Shown one piece after another: positions 1-5,758 of a stretch of DNA of 11,459 nt; the first letter of the stretch is position 1, and the number at the start of each line of letters is the position of its first letter. The notes below the pieces were generated by a model. It was not told where the DNA came from. It did no database searches and was given only the letters and a program-made list of their open reading frames with translations. Position numbers and translations under genes: made by a program. The stretch spans positions 1-11,459 of the forward strand of contig JADJUV010000150.1 in assembly GCA_016716885.1 (NCBI GenBank). The letters run 5' to 3'. This DNA is from Candidatus Trichofilum aggregatum (GTDB lineage: Bacteria > Chloroflexota > Anaerolineae > Promineifilales > Promineifilaceae).

Positions 1-138
1 TTGGGTTTCCCGGCAAAAATTGGTCAATTTAGCGGGTTGGAAATGAAAGAAATGCTACCAAGGTAAGTAATCGTTCAGTGGGTTACAGCAACGGATTAAG
101 GGGAAAGTGGATTTTCTCGCGGCCGCATTTAGTACTGC

Positions 139-260
139 GTAAAGTAAGGTTTTGTCATTTCGAGCGCAGTCTTCGGAGCGAGAAATCTTTCCCCCAGCCA
201 TCGTGAAGGATTCATCCTCGAAGACTCGTCGGCATGACAGGGCCAAGAAATTTACTTTAC
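139..260. repeat. Palindromic dispersed-repeat-like element
   Basis: GTAAAGTAA at 139-147 is matched by its exact reverse complement TTACTTTAC at 252-260. Inside it, TGTCAT at 153-158 pairs with ATGACA at 234-239. The core contains the phrase TGTCATTTCGAGCGCAG and GCGAGAAATCTTTC, a wording I recognise from short interspersed repeats in many environmental bacterial genomes. The nested arms suggest a MITE-like or REP-like element of about 120 bp. No coding capacity is evident. Copy number in the genome cannot be judged from one window. Confidence 0.5.
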
Positions 261-327
261 AAGGTATTTAATTCGTTCCTTTACGAAAACCCGTTGATGT
301 CAAGTAAAGGGTACAAAATCCAGCAAT

Positions 328-520
328 TCTCAATTTGAGACCACGCGTAGGGGCAGGACAGGTGGTAAGGATTTGAACAGGAAGCCTAACTTCCCACCTG
401 TCTCCTTCTCTTGTGAGCCACAATGGTAAGAGGGCGAGACGATGCGGAAGAATCATGGCTCAGTTTATCCACATTGAACCCGCATCGTCCCGCCCCTGCA
501 TGTTGGATGTCAAATTGAGA
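328..520. repeat. Nested inverted repeats, MITE-like
   Basis: Three nested or adjacent inverted repeats are visible. TCTCAATTTGA at 328-338 is the exact reverse complement of 510-520. GACAGGTGG at 357-365 pairs exactly with 394-402. The 16-base arm at 432-447 pairs with 480-495 with a single mismatch. Together they make a folded element of about 190 bp with no credible gene. A small non-autonomous transposable element or dispersed repeat is the likeliest identity. The sequence alone does not name the family. Confidence 0.4.
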
Positions 521-620
521 GTGCCTTACAAAATCATCTCTAGATTGAACTGTGTTACACCTGAGTATAAACACTTTTTGGGGGTGGGGGAATAGCGCAT
601 TAACAGTCAAAAATAAACGA

Positions 621-1198
621 TCAAAAAAGAGCTGGCGAGTTTCTAAAAACCTGTCGAATACAAGTGGATATTAATTGCTGGAAATTACCCTGCGCGATTT
701 CTCGGTACGTCTCCTCGCTGATGAGCAACACGCCCGGTCTGCCCTCATTCGTGTTGCTGCGATCACCAGAAACACCAGCCGGCAGATTGTTCCAGAACGG
801 GCCAGCCGCATCTCCTAACATGGGCAAGGTCTTCCCCAGCCCGGAAGCTATAAGTTTCGCTTGAAGCCTCAGTGCTGGCAGCGTCCGTCGCCATGACTAC
901 CCCTGGAAGACGGGGAGTCGTCATCAGGCGTTTCCTGGGTATGACCTTCAGATATTTGCCGCCAATCGCCTCTGGCACAGGTGGCGCAATGATGTAAACC
1001 TCTCATTAGAATCGAGGGCTTCATCAGGTGAAAGAGTTTGCTACGATTTTGGCTGATCTTAGCCAGGATCGCTTCGCGAACGTCAGGCGTTGCAGCACTT
1101 GTTCGAGTTAAATCAACGTCCAGAACTGTAAGCTTAATTCCGTCTGTGGGCTGAGAAGATTCTGCTGATTCAGACTGAGGATCATTCTGCGACCACTT
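621..1198 (-). pseudogene. Frameshifted remnant of an unidentified gene
   Basis: On the minus strand, protein-like sequence continues across three frames. Segment A (about 1198-1010) reads with a Ser/Gln/Glu-rich start and then KLTVLDVDLTRTSAATPDV. Segment B (about 1002-850) includes EVYIIAPPVPEAIGGKYLKV. Segment C (about 860-621) includes GDAAGPFWNNLPAGVSGD and ends in a stop at 621. None of the three has a good start with a ribosome binding site. The change of frame near 1005 and again near 855 suggests one gene broken by at least two indels. I do not recognise the family. The remnant follows the lipoprotein gene in the same direction and might once have been part of it or of its operon. 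It could also be chance open frames. Confidence 0.3.
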
Positions 1199-1247
1199 CG
1201 CCCGTGTCTAAGCACCGAGTGCACTTCAGGGCATTATGAATGGGCAG

Positions 1248-1529
1248 CTATGGAGCACGGTTGTTTCTACGGAGCCGTAGTAGACCCAGATACCCCAGCC
1301 CCAGACGACCTTGATCACGACTGATGGTTTCGCGTTCACCGTTGTTTATCTGTTGCAACCACGTATTGAGGCTCCCATTATCCCCAGAGGGTGTTGCTTG
1401 GTTCTTGCGTGGCAGGTCTTGATTGACCTGGGTTGTGGGGTTGCTCTTGTTGTTATCGTCACATCCGGCCAAGAGGATGAGGATGACCCCCAGCAACCAG
1501 AATCTGAGCATAAATTTGATGTTTCTCAT
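1248..1529 (-). CDS. Small predicted lipoprotein, possibly C-terminally altered
   Basis: The 93-residue product begins MRNIKF, followed by a hydrophobic stretch (residues 8-22) ending in the lipobox LLAGC with the acylated Cys at residue 23. The mature part is polar (DDNNKSNPTT). This is a classic type II signal peptide, so the protein should be a membrane-anchored exported lipoprotein. I chose the ATG at 1529 rather than an upstream in-frame ATG at 1577 because AAGGAG lies five bases before it and because the signal peptide then begins at residue 1. The last 20 residues are rich in Leu, Gly and Arg and look unlike a natural end, so the 3' end may be frameshifted and connected to the remnant at 621-1198. 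The function is unknown; beyond the signal peptide no domain is recognisable. Confidence 0.55.
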   Translation of the reverse strand: MRNIKFMLRFWLLGVILILLAGCDDNNKSNPTTQVNQDLPRKNQATPSGDNGSLNTWLQQINNGERETISRDQGRLGLGYLGLLRLRRNNRAP

Positions 1530-1613
1530 GTTGACTCCTTTTGCGGCCGCTTGTTTATATGAAGGAAGCGGTAACATGCATTCATGCTTAAAAGCGTCAA
1601 TTGTGGCACCTCA

Positions 1614-1674
1614 TCCAGCCCTTCCCGCACCGGGAGAAGGGGGGTCTGTTCCTCTCCGCAGAGGGAGGGCTGGG
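1614..1674. repeat. GC-rich palindromic repeat element
   Basis: CCAGCCCT at 1615-1622 pairs exactly with AGGGCTGG at 1666-1673. Inside are two smaller hairpins: CCCTTCCCG (1619-1627) against CGGGAGAAGGG (1631-1641), and CCTCT (1651-1655) against AGAGG (1660-1664). Clusters of this CCTC/GAGG type are common as dispersed intergenic repeats in GC-moderate bacterial genomes. No coding role is visible. Confidence 0.4.
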
Positions 1675-1769
1675 GTTTCATGCAGCTTACACAGGTCCTT
1701 AGCCGGTTTGGTCGGAAGATCCATCTCTCCCTGACCCCTTCCCCGGAAAGGAACTCTTCCAACGCCAGT

Positions 1770-1793
1770 TTTTCGGGGCGAAGGCCCCGAAAA
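1770..1793. repeat. Perfect 10-bp-stem hairpin
   Basis: TTTTCGGGGC at 1770-1779 and GCCCCGAAAA at 1784-1793 are perfect complements around a GAAG loop. The symmetric T-run and A-run give it the look of a bidirectional intrinsic terminator, but no intact gene ends nearby on either strand. It could equally be one arm of a dispersed palindromic repeat. Confidence 0.45.
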
Positions 1794-1973
1794 TTCCGCC
1801 CTGGGTGCGGGGTTGGAGAAAATTTGGGCGGGTTCCGGCGACAGAGCAAATGGTGATTTGTCGTAGAAACTGAGACGTCGTACTTTCGTAAAGTTGTCCC
1901 TGAAGTGACGCCAATCGTAGCAATCAACCTTAGAGCGCCGAGCCGCACCAGACCAGATGTCAAGGTATAAAAC

Positions 1974-3632
1974 GGGGCATAAATATAGATACAGAGGAGA
2001 ATCAGTCGTAGGTCCTTAGCAAGGCAAAAGCAAAATGGGTGTGCGTCAGTTTTGTGGATGCCAACGCCAAGCAAAACGGGTAGGCCAAAAACCTTGCTTC
2101 CATGGATGATTGTTCGGAGGACGATAAGGCTGAGAAGTCTGGTTCGAGGAAGGGGCAGAGGCCGAAGGGACGGGTTTGAGTAGGGATAAATTGAGTGGTG
2201 GGGAAACATTCTTGCCAGGGAGTTGGGTGCGTCGGAAGTGCCAACGCTGTTGTTGCCGCCAAGTAACCGTCTTGGGCCAGGTTTGTGGCCAGCGGTCATT
2301 ACAAAGGACATCGCGTAGAGCCAGGAGCGGGTCAACATGAGAGGCTTCCCAACGCATGCCCGCTTGTTTGAAGCGACGTTGGACGACGACTTTATGCCCA
2401 CTCTCGACAGAGCCAGAACCAATGGGGTAGTGACGATAGCGAAAATGGGGGTAATCAATGTGGGGTAAACGAGATTCCAGGTAGAAAAGGGTGCGGGTCT
2501 ATTTGTGCCCTTTCTTCGTCTGAGCGGCACTTGGGACGCAAGAGGTACAAATCAGCCAGGGTGCGCTGGGGTGGCTGTTGCTGGAACTGCTGGCGAACGC
2601 GGCCAAACCAGTTATGGAACGCTTCGCTCCCCTCACCCCAAATCAGTTTACCGGCAGTGGCGACACGAGCCAGGGCATGAGAGAAGTCGAGAATCCGCAC
2701 CGCCTTGGGGGCTTGATAATCCACGAATTGTTGAATCCACTCTGCGCCATCGTTGACGGTGACGACCTCTCTGGCAGTGGCTAAACCCCGTCGCATCAGT
2801 TCTGCCGTCGCCCCGCGCTCAAACTGCCGCACCGCATAGCTACGGCTGAAGTAGCTCAACTTGGTGGTGCGGGTCTGCCACCGCCGTTCTTTGGCTGACC
2901 AGTGCGACCCAAACTCACCCATCGCCACACTCTTGACTTCACGCCATTCACCATTGGTCAAATGAATGAACGACCCATCCACACTGAACACCAGTTGTGC
3001 CGCCGGGTTGACCTCTGTCACCTCTATCCCAGCTTCTAAATCATTAACAACGGCCTGTTCCAGTTGCTCCGCCGCCCGACCGGTTTCGTAGGTTACCCGC
3101 CGCAGGGTGGCTTCACCAACCTGTGTCCCATAACCGTAGGCTATCTCTTCCACCGCTTCCCGAAAAGGCAGTTTCGCCCCCCATCGGCTCAAGGCCGCTT
3201 GCAGTTTCGGCGTGTATTTCCCTGGCAACAGCCCCAATTCCTCATCCAGAGGGAAAAAACTTGTCCCACACTCTCGACACTTGGCTTTACTGCGTCTCAA
3301 CTTTACCACCTGCTCATTCTGACTAACCAAGCTACGCCGTTGATACCCATTGGCTTGTACTTTCCCCCCACACACCGGGCATACCGCTCGGTCCTTGGTC
3401 GCAAGATGGCGAATGTCTGCCATCGGGCTGGCTTGGGCTATGTCCTCGACCATTTGGGTTCGTACCTGGGCCAATTCCCTATCCACCATATCCTCGATGT
3501 CGTTTAGACTGGCTCGCCGATGTTGGTCTCGCCATTGCCGTGCGTTGTGACTAACTTGGACAAATGCCTCTTGCCATTTTTCTTCGTCCATCTTCTCCCT
3601 CCGACTAATCGTTGTTTGCCCCTATTGTCCCC
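1974..3632 (-). mobile_element. ISKra4-like insertion sequence, approximate ends
   Basis: The element is defined by its ISKra4-type transposase on the minus strand (2046-3591). The ends were set by looking for imperfect terminal inverted repeats. The right end, read inward on the minus strand from 3632, starts GGGGACAATAGGGG and reaches ATTAGTCGGAGG. The left end, read on the plus strand from 1974, starts GGGGCATAAATA and reaches ATCAGTCGTAGG. The match is partial, with a 4-base offset, so the boundaries may be wrong by several tens of bases. No target-site duplication is obvious. The right end lies against a truncated membrane protein gene, which suggests insertion followed by a deletion or rearrangement. 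Confidence 0.5.
2046..3591 (-). pseudogene. ISKra4-family transposase, split by a frameshift
   Basis: The first part (3591 down to about 2500) begins MDEEKWQEAF and contains a zinc-finger-like CPVCGG...CRECG pair at about residues 71-114. The catalytic-core signature FSVDGSFIHLTNGEWREVK follows, then VVTVNDGAEWI and the DFSHALA region, as expected for this DDE family. Near 2499 the frame moves by +1 in the coding direction. The continuation has the hallmark C-terminal motif YPIGSGSVESGHKVVVQ, then QAGMRWEASHVDPLLALR and a PPNNHPW tail, ending at 2046. Without the shift the protein ends prematurely at 2455 and lacks the last acidic residue region. Some ISKra4-related elements use programmed frameshifting. 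The junction here (CAA-ATA-G-ACC) has no obvious slippery run, so a plain indel or sequence error seems likelier. Confidence 0.8.
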
Positions 3633-3633
3633 T

Positions 3634-4080
3634 TCCACAGGGTTACTCTGGGTTTGTGCAATCACCTATGTTTATGTGTATCGTACATTGCCAGGAACAA
3701 TCCCTATGATTTTCCTGGTCATTCAGACAGCGTGTTCAGTGATCGTCGGATTGTCACGTTACAAATGGCATTTCCCAGCGTGGTTGTATCTTTGCGGACT
3801 CTATATTTCCCTTATAGGAGGGGCACTGTTGTACAACTGGGGTTTTTACAAATTGCCGCTGACTTGTGCGTTATTACTTCTCGTAACACCGATTGTCTAC
3901 TGGGCAAGAAACATGCTTATAGACATCGGCTTGGTAAACTGGCTCGGTAATGTTTTTACGCCAATACACCTGAATGAAGAACAGTTAAAACAACTGGACA
4001 AAATTGCCCAGCAAGTCTTGGTGGCGATCATCCTTGAACTCATTGGGGGTGTCACCATCAAAATTGTCTTGGGGTTGTAG
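3634..4080 (+). pseudogene. 5'-truncated multi-spanning membrane protein gene
   Basis: An open frame runs out of the right end of the insertion sequence and continues for about 148 codons to a TAG at 4078-4080. Its translation has about four hydrophobic segments (around LLWVCAITYVYVY, MIFLVIQTACSVIVGL, LYLCGLYISLIGGALLY and PLTCALLLLVTPIVYW). An amphipathic stretch rich in Glu, Gln and Lys follows, and a last hydrophobic helix with a GL ending. There is no start with a ribosome binding site after the IS boundary. The first in-frame ATG is at 3706, inside a hydrophobic segment. I therefore read this as the 3' remainder of a membrane protein gene whose front was removed by the insertion. The family is not recognised. 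The intrinsic terminator at 4168-4205 would have closed its transcript. Confidence 0.5.
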
Positions 4081-4167
4081 CCCGTTCGCCCAGGTTGAAC
4101 AAGGTTTGCTAATACTAAAAAGTACCTAACGTAATGCTATGAATTCGGTTGTTTGATCGGTCAATGC

Positions 4168-4205
4168 AACTCGACCACTTTCAGCAGAAGGTGGTCGAGT
4201 TTTTA
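4168..4205 (+). terminator. Strong intrinsic terminator
   Basis: AACTCGACCAC (4168-4178) pairs perfectly with GTGGTCGAGTT (4191-4201); a TT/AA pair and a wobble extend the stem inward, leaving a loop of about six bases. TTTTATTT follows immediately. This is a textbook Rho-independent terminator on the plus strand. It closes the truncated membrane gene and isolates the quorum-sensing-like cluster from the left-hand DNA. Confidence 0.88.
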
Positions 4206-4242
4206 TTTCTACCCCTATGTTTTACAAATAACATTAGTCGTG

Positions 4243-4288
4243 TTGCTCTCAAAAAAGATTGTTGTTATGATCCGCATTGGTACTGCGG
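4243..4288 (+). promoter_or_regulatory. Candidate sigma-70 promoter and dyad before the regulator gene
   Basis: TTGCTC at 4243-4248 and TATGAT at 4266-4271 are separated by 17 bases, giving a good -10 and a poor -35. CCGCA (4272-4276) and TGCGG (4284-4288) form a dyad around the expected start site. The weak -35 and the dyad would fit a regulated promoter. The site lies between the terminator at 4168-4205 and the response regulator gene, where a promoter for the cluster is needed. Prediction from consensus only. Confidence 0.35.
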
Positions 4289-4329
4289 TACTACAAAACT
4301 CAACAATTTAGGTTGCTCTTTTTGCCACT

Positions 4330-4376
4330 AACCCCATGCTGTTATCTGGTATGTGTCACCTTTTAACGCTGGGGTT
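4330..4376 (+). promoter_or_regulatory. Leader inverted repeat just upstream of the regulator RBS
   Basis: AACCCCA (4330-4336) is the exact reverse complement of TGGGGTT (4370-4376). Pairing can be extended imperfectly through GCTGTT against AACGC. The structure would sit in the 5' leader, ending 12 bases before the AGGAG ribosome binding site of the response regulator. It could modulate translation or bind a protein. There is no T-run after it, so it is not a terminator. Confidence 0.3.
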
Positions 4377-4402
4377 TCATCTTGCTACAGGAGAACCCAT
4401 GT

Positions 4403-5074
4403 ATGATCACCGTTATATGTGTAGATGACCATCCCCTAATCCGGGAGGCGGTCAAATCCCTGATTGAAAAAGAAACAGATATAGAACTGGTTGGTGAAGG
4501 AAGTACGGGGTACGACATCCCTTTGCTAATCAAAAAACTTGAACCCGATGTTGCCATTCTCGATTTGAATCTACCTGTTGATCCCAAGTTTTCTGTACTC
4601 GGTGAGATTCGACGTATCACGACGGAAACTAAGACCAGGGTCATTGTCTTATCACAGCAAGATGCCAAACCGGTTATCACCGGGGTGATGAGCCGAGGAG
4701 CCAAAGGTTTCCTGGTCAAGTCAGATAATCTGTCGGTCACCATATGTGCGGGTATTCGGGTTGTTGCCGCCAAAGGCCTTTACTTGAGCGAAACTGCTAC
4801 GCGTCAATATCTGGGTTCTTCCAGTATGCAGGATGTTGATCTATCAGCCCGGCATCTGGAAATTCTGCAAACTGTTGCCCGGTACCCTGACCATTCATAT
4901 GAATACCATGCCAGCATTCTGAATATTTCTGAAGGTACACTTCGTAATCATATTGGTCGGTTATTTCGAGCTCTGGATGTGAGTAACATGACGGCAGCAA
5001 TCATCAGAGCGATGGAAATTGGTGTATTGGATATCCAGACTCTGCGTCAACAGCATGAATTGACTGGGGTCTAA
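4403..5074 (+). CDS. NarL/ComA-type response regulator
   Basis: A 223-residue two-component response regulator, presumably the partner of the kinase at 6610-8886. The receiver domain (residues 1-120) has the acidic pair D8-D9 in VDDHP, the phospho-acceptor D54 in ILDLNLP, the switch residue S84 and the conserved K106 in GFLVKSD. The C-terminal LuxR/NarL-type helix-turn-helix (about 146-209) keeps the recognition-helix pattern ISEGTLRNHIGRLFRALDVSN. Its first half (ARYPDHSYEYHASILN) departs from the usual GxxNKEIA form. The ATG at 4403 was chosen because it begins directly with the receiver beta-strand and has AGGAG nine bases upstream; a TTG at 4382 is in frame but precedes that site. The architecture and length match ComA-like regulators. 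It is separated from the next gene by 181 bases that may hold a second promoter. Confidence 0.93.
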   Translation: MITVICVDDHPLIREAVKSLIEKETDIELVGEGSTGYDIPLLIKKLEPDVAILDLNLPVDPKFSVLGEIRRITTETKTRVIVLSQQDAKPVITGVMSRGAKGFLVKSDNLSVTICAGIRVVAAKGLYLSETATRQYLGSSSMQDVDLSARHLEILQTVARYPDHSYEYHASILNISEGTLRNHIGRLFRALDVSNMTAAIIRAMEIGVLDIQTLRQQHELTGV

Positions 5075-5185
5075 TCAACAAACGTAAATGCGAAGGCCAT
5101 GCGAAAAGGTACGGCACCCTCTGATTCTAATGTTGAACATGACAATGAGCACAAAAAAAGCTCGGAAAATAGTGACAGCAGGCAC

Positions 5186-5225
5186 ATGGCAGTAATTCAT
5201 GGCGAGGGTATGGTAGATGTCATCT
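5186..5225 (+). promoter_or_regulatory. Possible second promoter and palindrome before the peptide genes
   Basis: ATGGCA (5186-5191) and TATGGT (5209-5214) are spaced by 17 bases and resemble weak -35 and -10 boxes. The perfect palindrome AGATG-T-CATCT (5215-5225) lies directly downstream, where transcription would start. The 181-base gap between the regulator gene and the small-peptide genes makes an internal promoter reasonable. In Bacillus the pheromone genes are also controlled separately from the kinase and regulator. The boxes are weak and the call rests on consensus matching only. Confidence 0.2.
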
Positions 5226-5255
5226 GAGTTCAAATCAACTTGAGGAGACATCACT

Positions 5256-5423
5256 ATGCTCGGATACGGACCACAACTTCCTTTGCTGGATTCCCTGGGA
5301 TTGACCGTAGAGAAACTGATTAATGTAGGTATTTTTGGGAGCATTATCATGCTCATTATAGGCTTTTGCCTGATGGCCCTGATCATGTTCGCATATTGGA
5401 GGACAAGAAGGCAGATATCATGA
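5256..5423 (+). CDS. Small single-TM membrane protein (55 aa)
   Basis: The product begins MLGYGPQLPLLDSLGL, has one strongly hydrophobic segment (about residues 23-47, VGIFGSIIMLIIGFCLMALIM) and ends in a short basic tail, YWRTRRQIS. The charge pattern predicts an N-out, C-in topology. GAGGAG lies eight bases before the ATG, a strong ribosome binding site. Its stop overlaps the start of the next peptide gene (ATGA at 5420-5423), so the two are translationally coupled. It has no counterpart in the Bacillus comQXPA locus. It might help to process or export the peptide, anchor the modifying enzyme, or confer immunity; these are guesses from position and topology. A hydrophobic bacteriocin-like peptide is another possibility. 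Confidence 0.75.
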   Translation: MLGYGPQLPLLDSLGLTVEKLINVGIFGSIIMLIIGFCLMALIMFAYWRTRRQIS

Positions 5424-5575
5424 ATGCCACAACAAAGCGCAATCCATCATGCAATGTATCGGCTCGTAGTATCCGCCGTATTGTTCAGCAGGCTATTGGT
5501 TTAGCCACCACCCCGAGGAAAGTCCCGATCGATCATCGAAAACTGGGGGGGGAAGAAAAGTATTGGCCACATTAA
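5420..5575 (+). CDS. Candidate ComX-like pheromone precursor 1 (51 aa)
   Basis: A basic 51-residue peptide: MNATTKRNPSCNVSAR, then SIRRIVQQAIGLA, a proline/arginine-containing middle, and the end LGGEEKYWPH with Trp at residue 49. The ComX precursors of Bacillus are about 55 residues long and carry the isoprenylated Trp a few residues from the C-terminus (for example a QWGD ending), which this matches in size and Trp placement. The next peptide gene shares the pattern IxxIVxQA[IL] and the ending G-x-E-[ED]-[KR]-x-W, so the two are probable paralogues. The ATG overlaps the stop of the preceding gene and has AAGAAGG eight bases upstream. The next gene but one encodes a polyprenyl-synthetase-like protein, as expected for a modifying enzyme. 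There is no signal peptide. The assignment is an inference from context and pattern. Confidence 0.65.
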   Translation: MNATTKRNPSCNVSARSIRRIVQQAIGLATTPRKVPIDHRKLGGEEKYWPH

Positions 5576-5602
5576 AGAATGTTGACCATAGGAGAACAGT
5601 AA

Positions 5603-5731
5603 ATGATAAACGCTAACGGTATCAAAAAGATTGTTGGACAAGCATTGCGTAAGTCACGCCGTGTAAACAAAAAACGATTATCTCAATCGCTCCTGGGTCA
5701 GGTTGGTGCAGAAGACCGGGTTTGGGGTTAA
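5603..5731 (+). CDS. Candidate ComX-like pheromone precursor 2 (42 aa)
   Basis: A strongly basic 42-residue peptide: MINANGIKKIVGQALRKSRR, then VNKKRLSQSLLGQ and the end VGAEDRVWG, with Trp as the penultimate residue. AGGAG lies eight bases before the ATG. It aligns with the preceding peptide at GIKKIVGQAL (against SIRRIVQQAI) and at GAEDRVW (against GGEEKYW), conserved at both ends and variable between, as expected for a leader and a modified core. The Trp one residue from the end suits C-terminal-region prenylation as in ComX. The gene lies 27 bases upstream of the prenyltransferase-like gene and was too short for ordinary gene calling. Alternative identities are a small cationic antimicrobial peptide or a chance open frame; the ribosome binding site and the paralogy argue against chance. 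Confidence 0.65.
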   Translation: MINANGIKKIVGQALRKSRRVNKKRLSQSLLGQVGAEDRVWG

Positions 5732-5758
5732 TCGTTCAGTTGAAAGGAGAAAGTTGGT

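Larger units (their letters stand above)
1..620. other. Gene-free stretch with inverted repeats
   Basis: No open reading frame here has a convincing start, ribosome binding site or protein-like composition. The short frames present overlap palindromic sequence and look like chance. The stretch holds two separate inverted-repeat structures, listed individually (139-260 and 328-520). The T/G-rich run before 600 (a series of Ts followed by GGGGGTGGGGG) has no recognisable role. I read this as intergenic or eroded DNA. Confidence 0.6.
1578..1973. other. Gene-free GC-rich stretch between lipoprotein and IS
   Basis: Long open frames cross this stretch on both strands only because it is GC-rich and palindromic. 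They lack ribosome binding sites and have Arg/Pro/Ser-rich low-complexity translations. It carries the palindromic element at 1614-1674 and the hairpin at 1770-1793. The minus-strand translation around 1880-2000 is briefly hydrophobic (LILLCIYIYAPFYTL), possibly a fragment of a membrane protein gene at the left junction of the insertion sequence, but it is too short to call. Confidence 0.5.

Noticed and set aside
328..520. Possible CRISPR-like array
   Set aside because: The repeated units are inverted pairs of different sequence, not direct repeats with regular spacers.
1526..2530. Long minus-strand open frame of 334 codons
   Set aside because: It runs out of phase across the transposase 3' part and GC-rich palindromic DNA, has no ribosome binding site, and its translation is Arg/Pro/Ser-rich without domains. 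The transposase C-terminal motifs lie in another frame.
3064..3507. 147-codon plus-strand ORF opposite the transposase
   Set aside because: It lies antisense to conserved transposase motifs, has no start signal and no recognisable domain.
5099..5227. 42-codon ORF between regulator and peptide genes, polar (EHKKSSENSDS)
   Set aside because: No ribosome binding site, no Trp near the end, and it overlaps the alternative mini-ORF at 5088-5195. No feature supports it beyond being open.
5256..5423. Reading the one-TM small protein as a third pheromone precursor because of Trp near its end
   Set aside because: The Trp is eight residues from the C-terminus directly after a TM helix and next to a basic tail, which fits membrane anchoring; the GxE[ED][KR]xW ending is absent.
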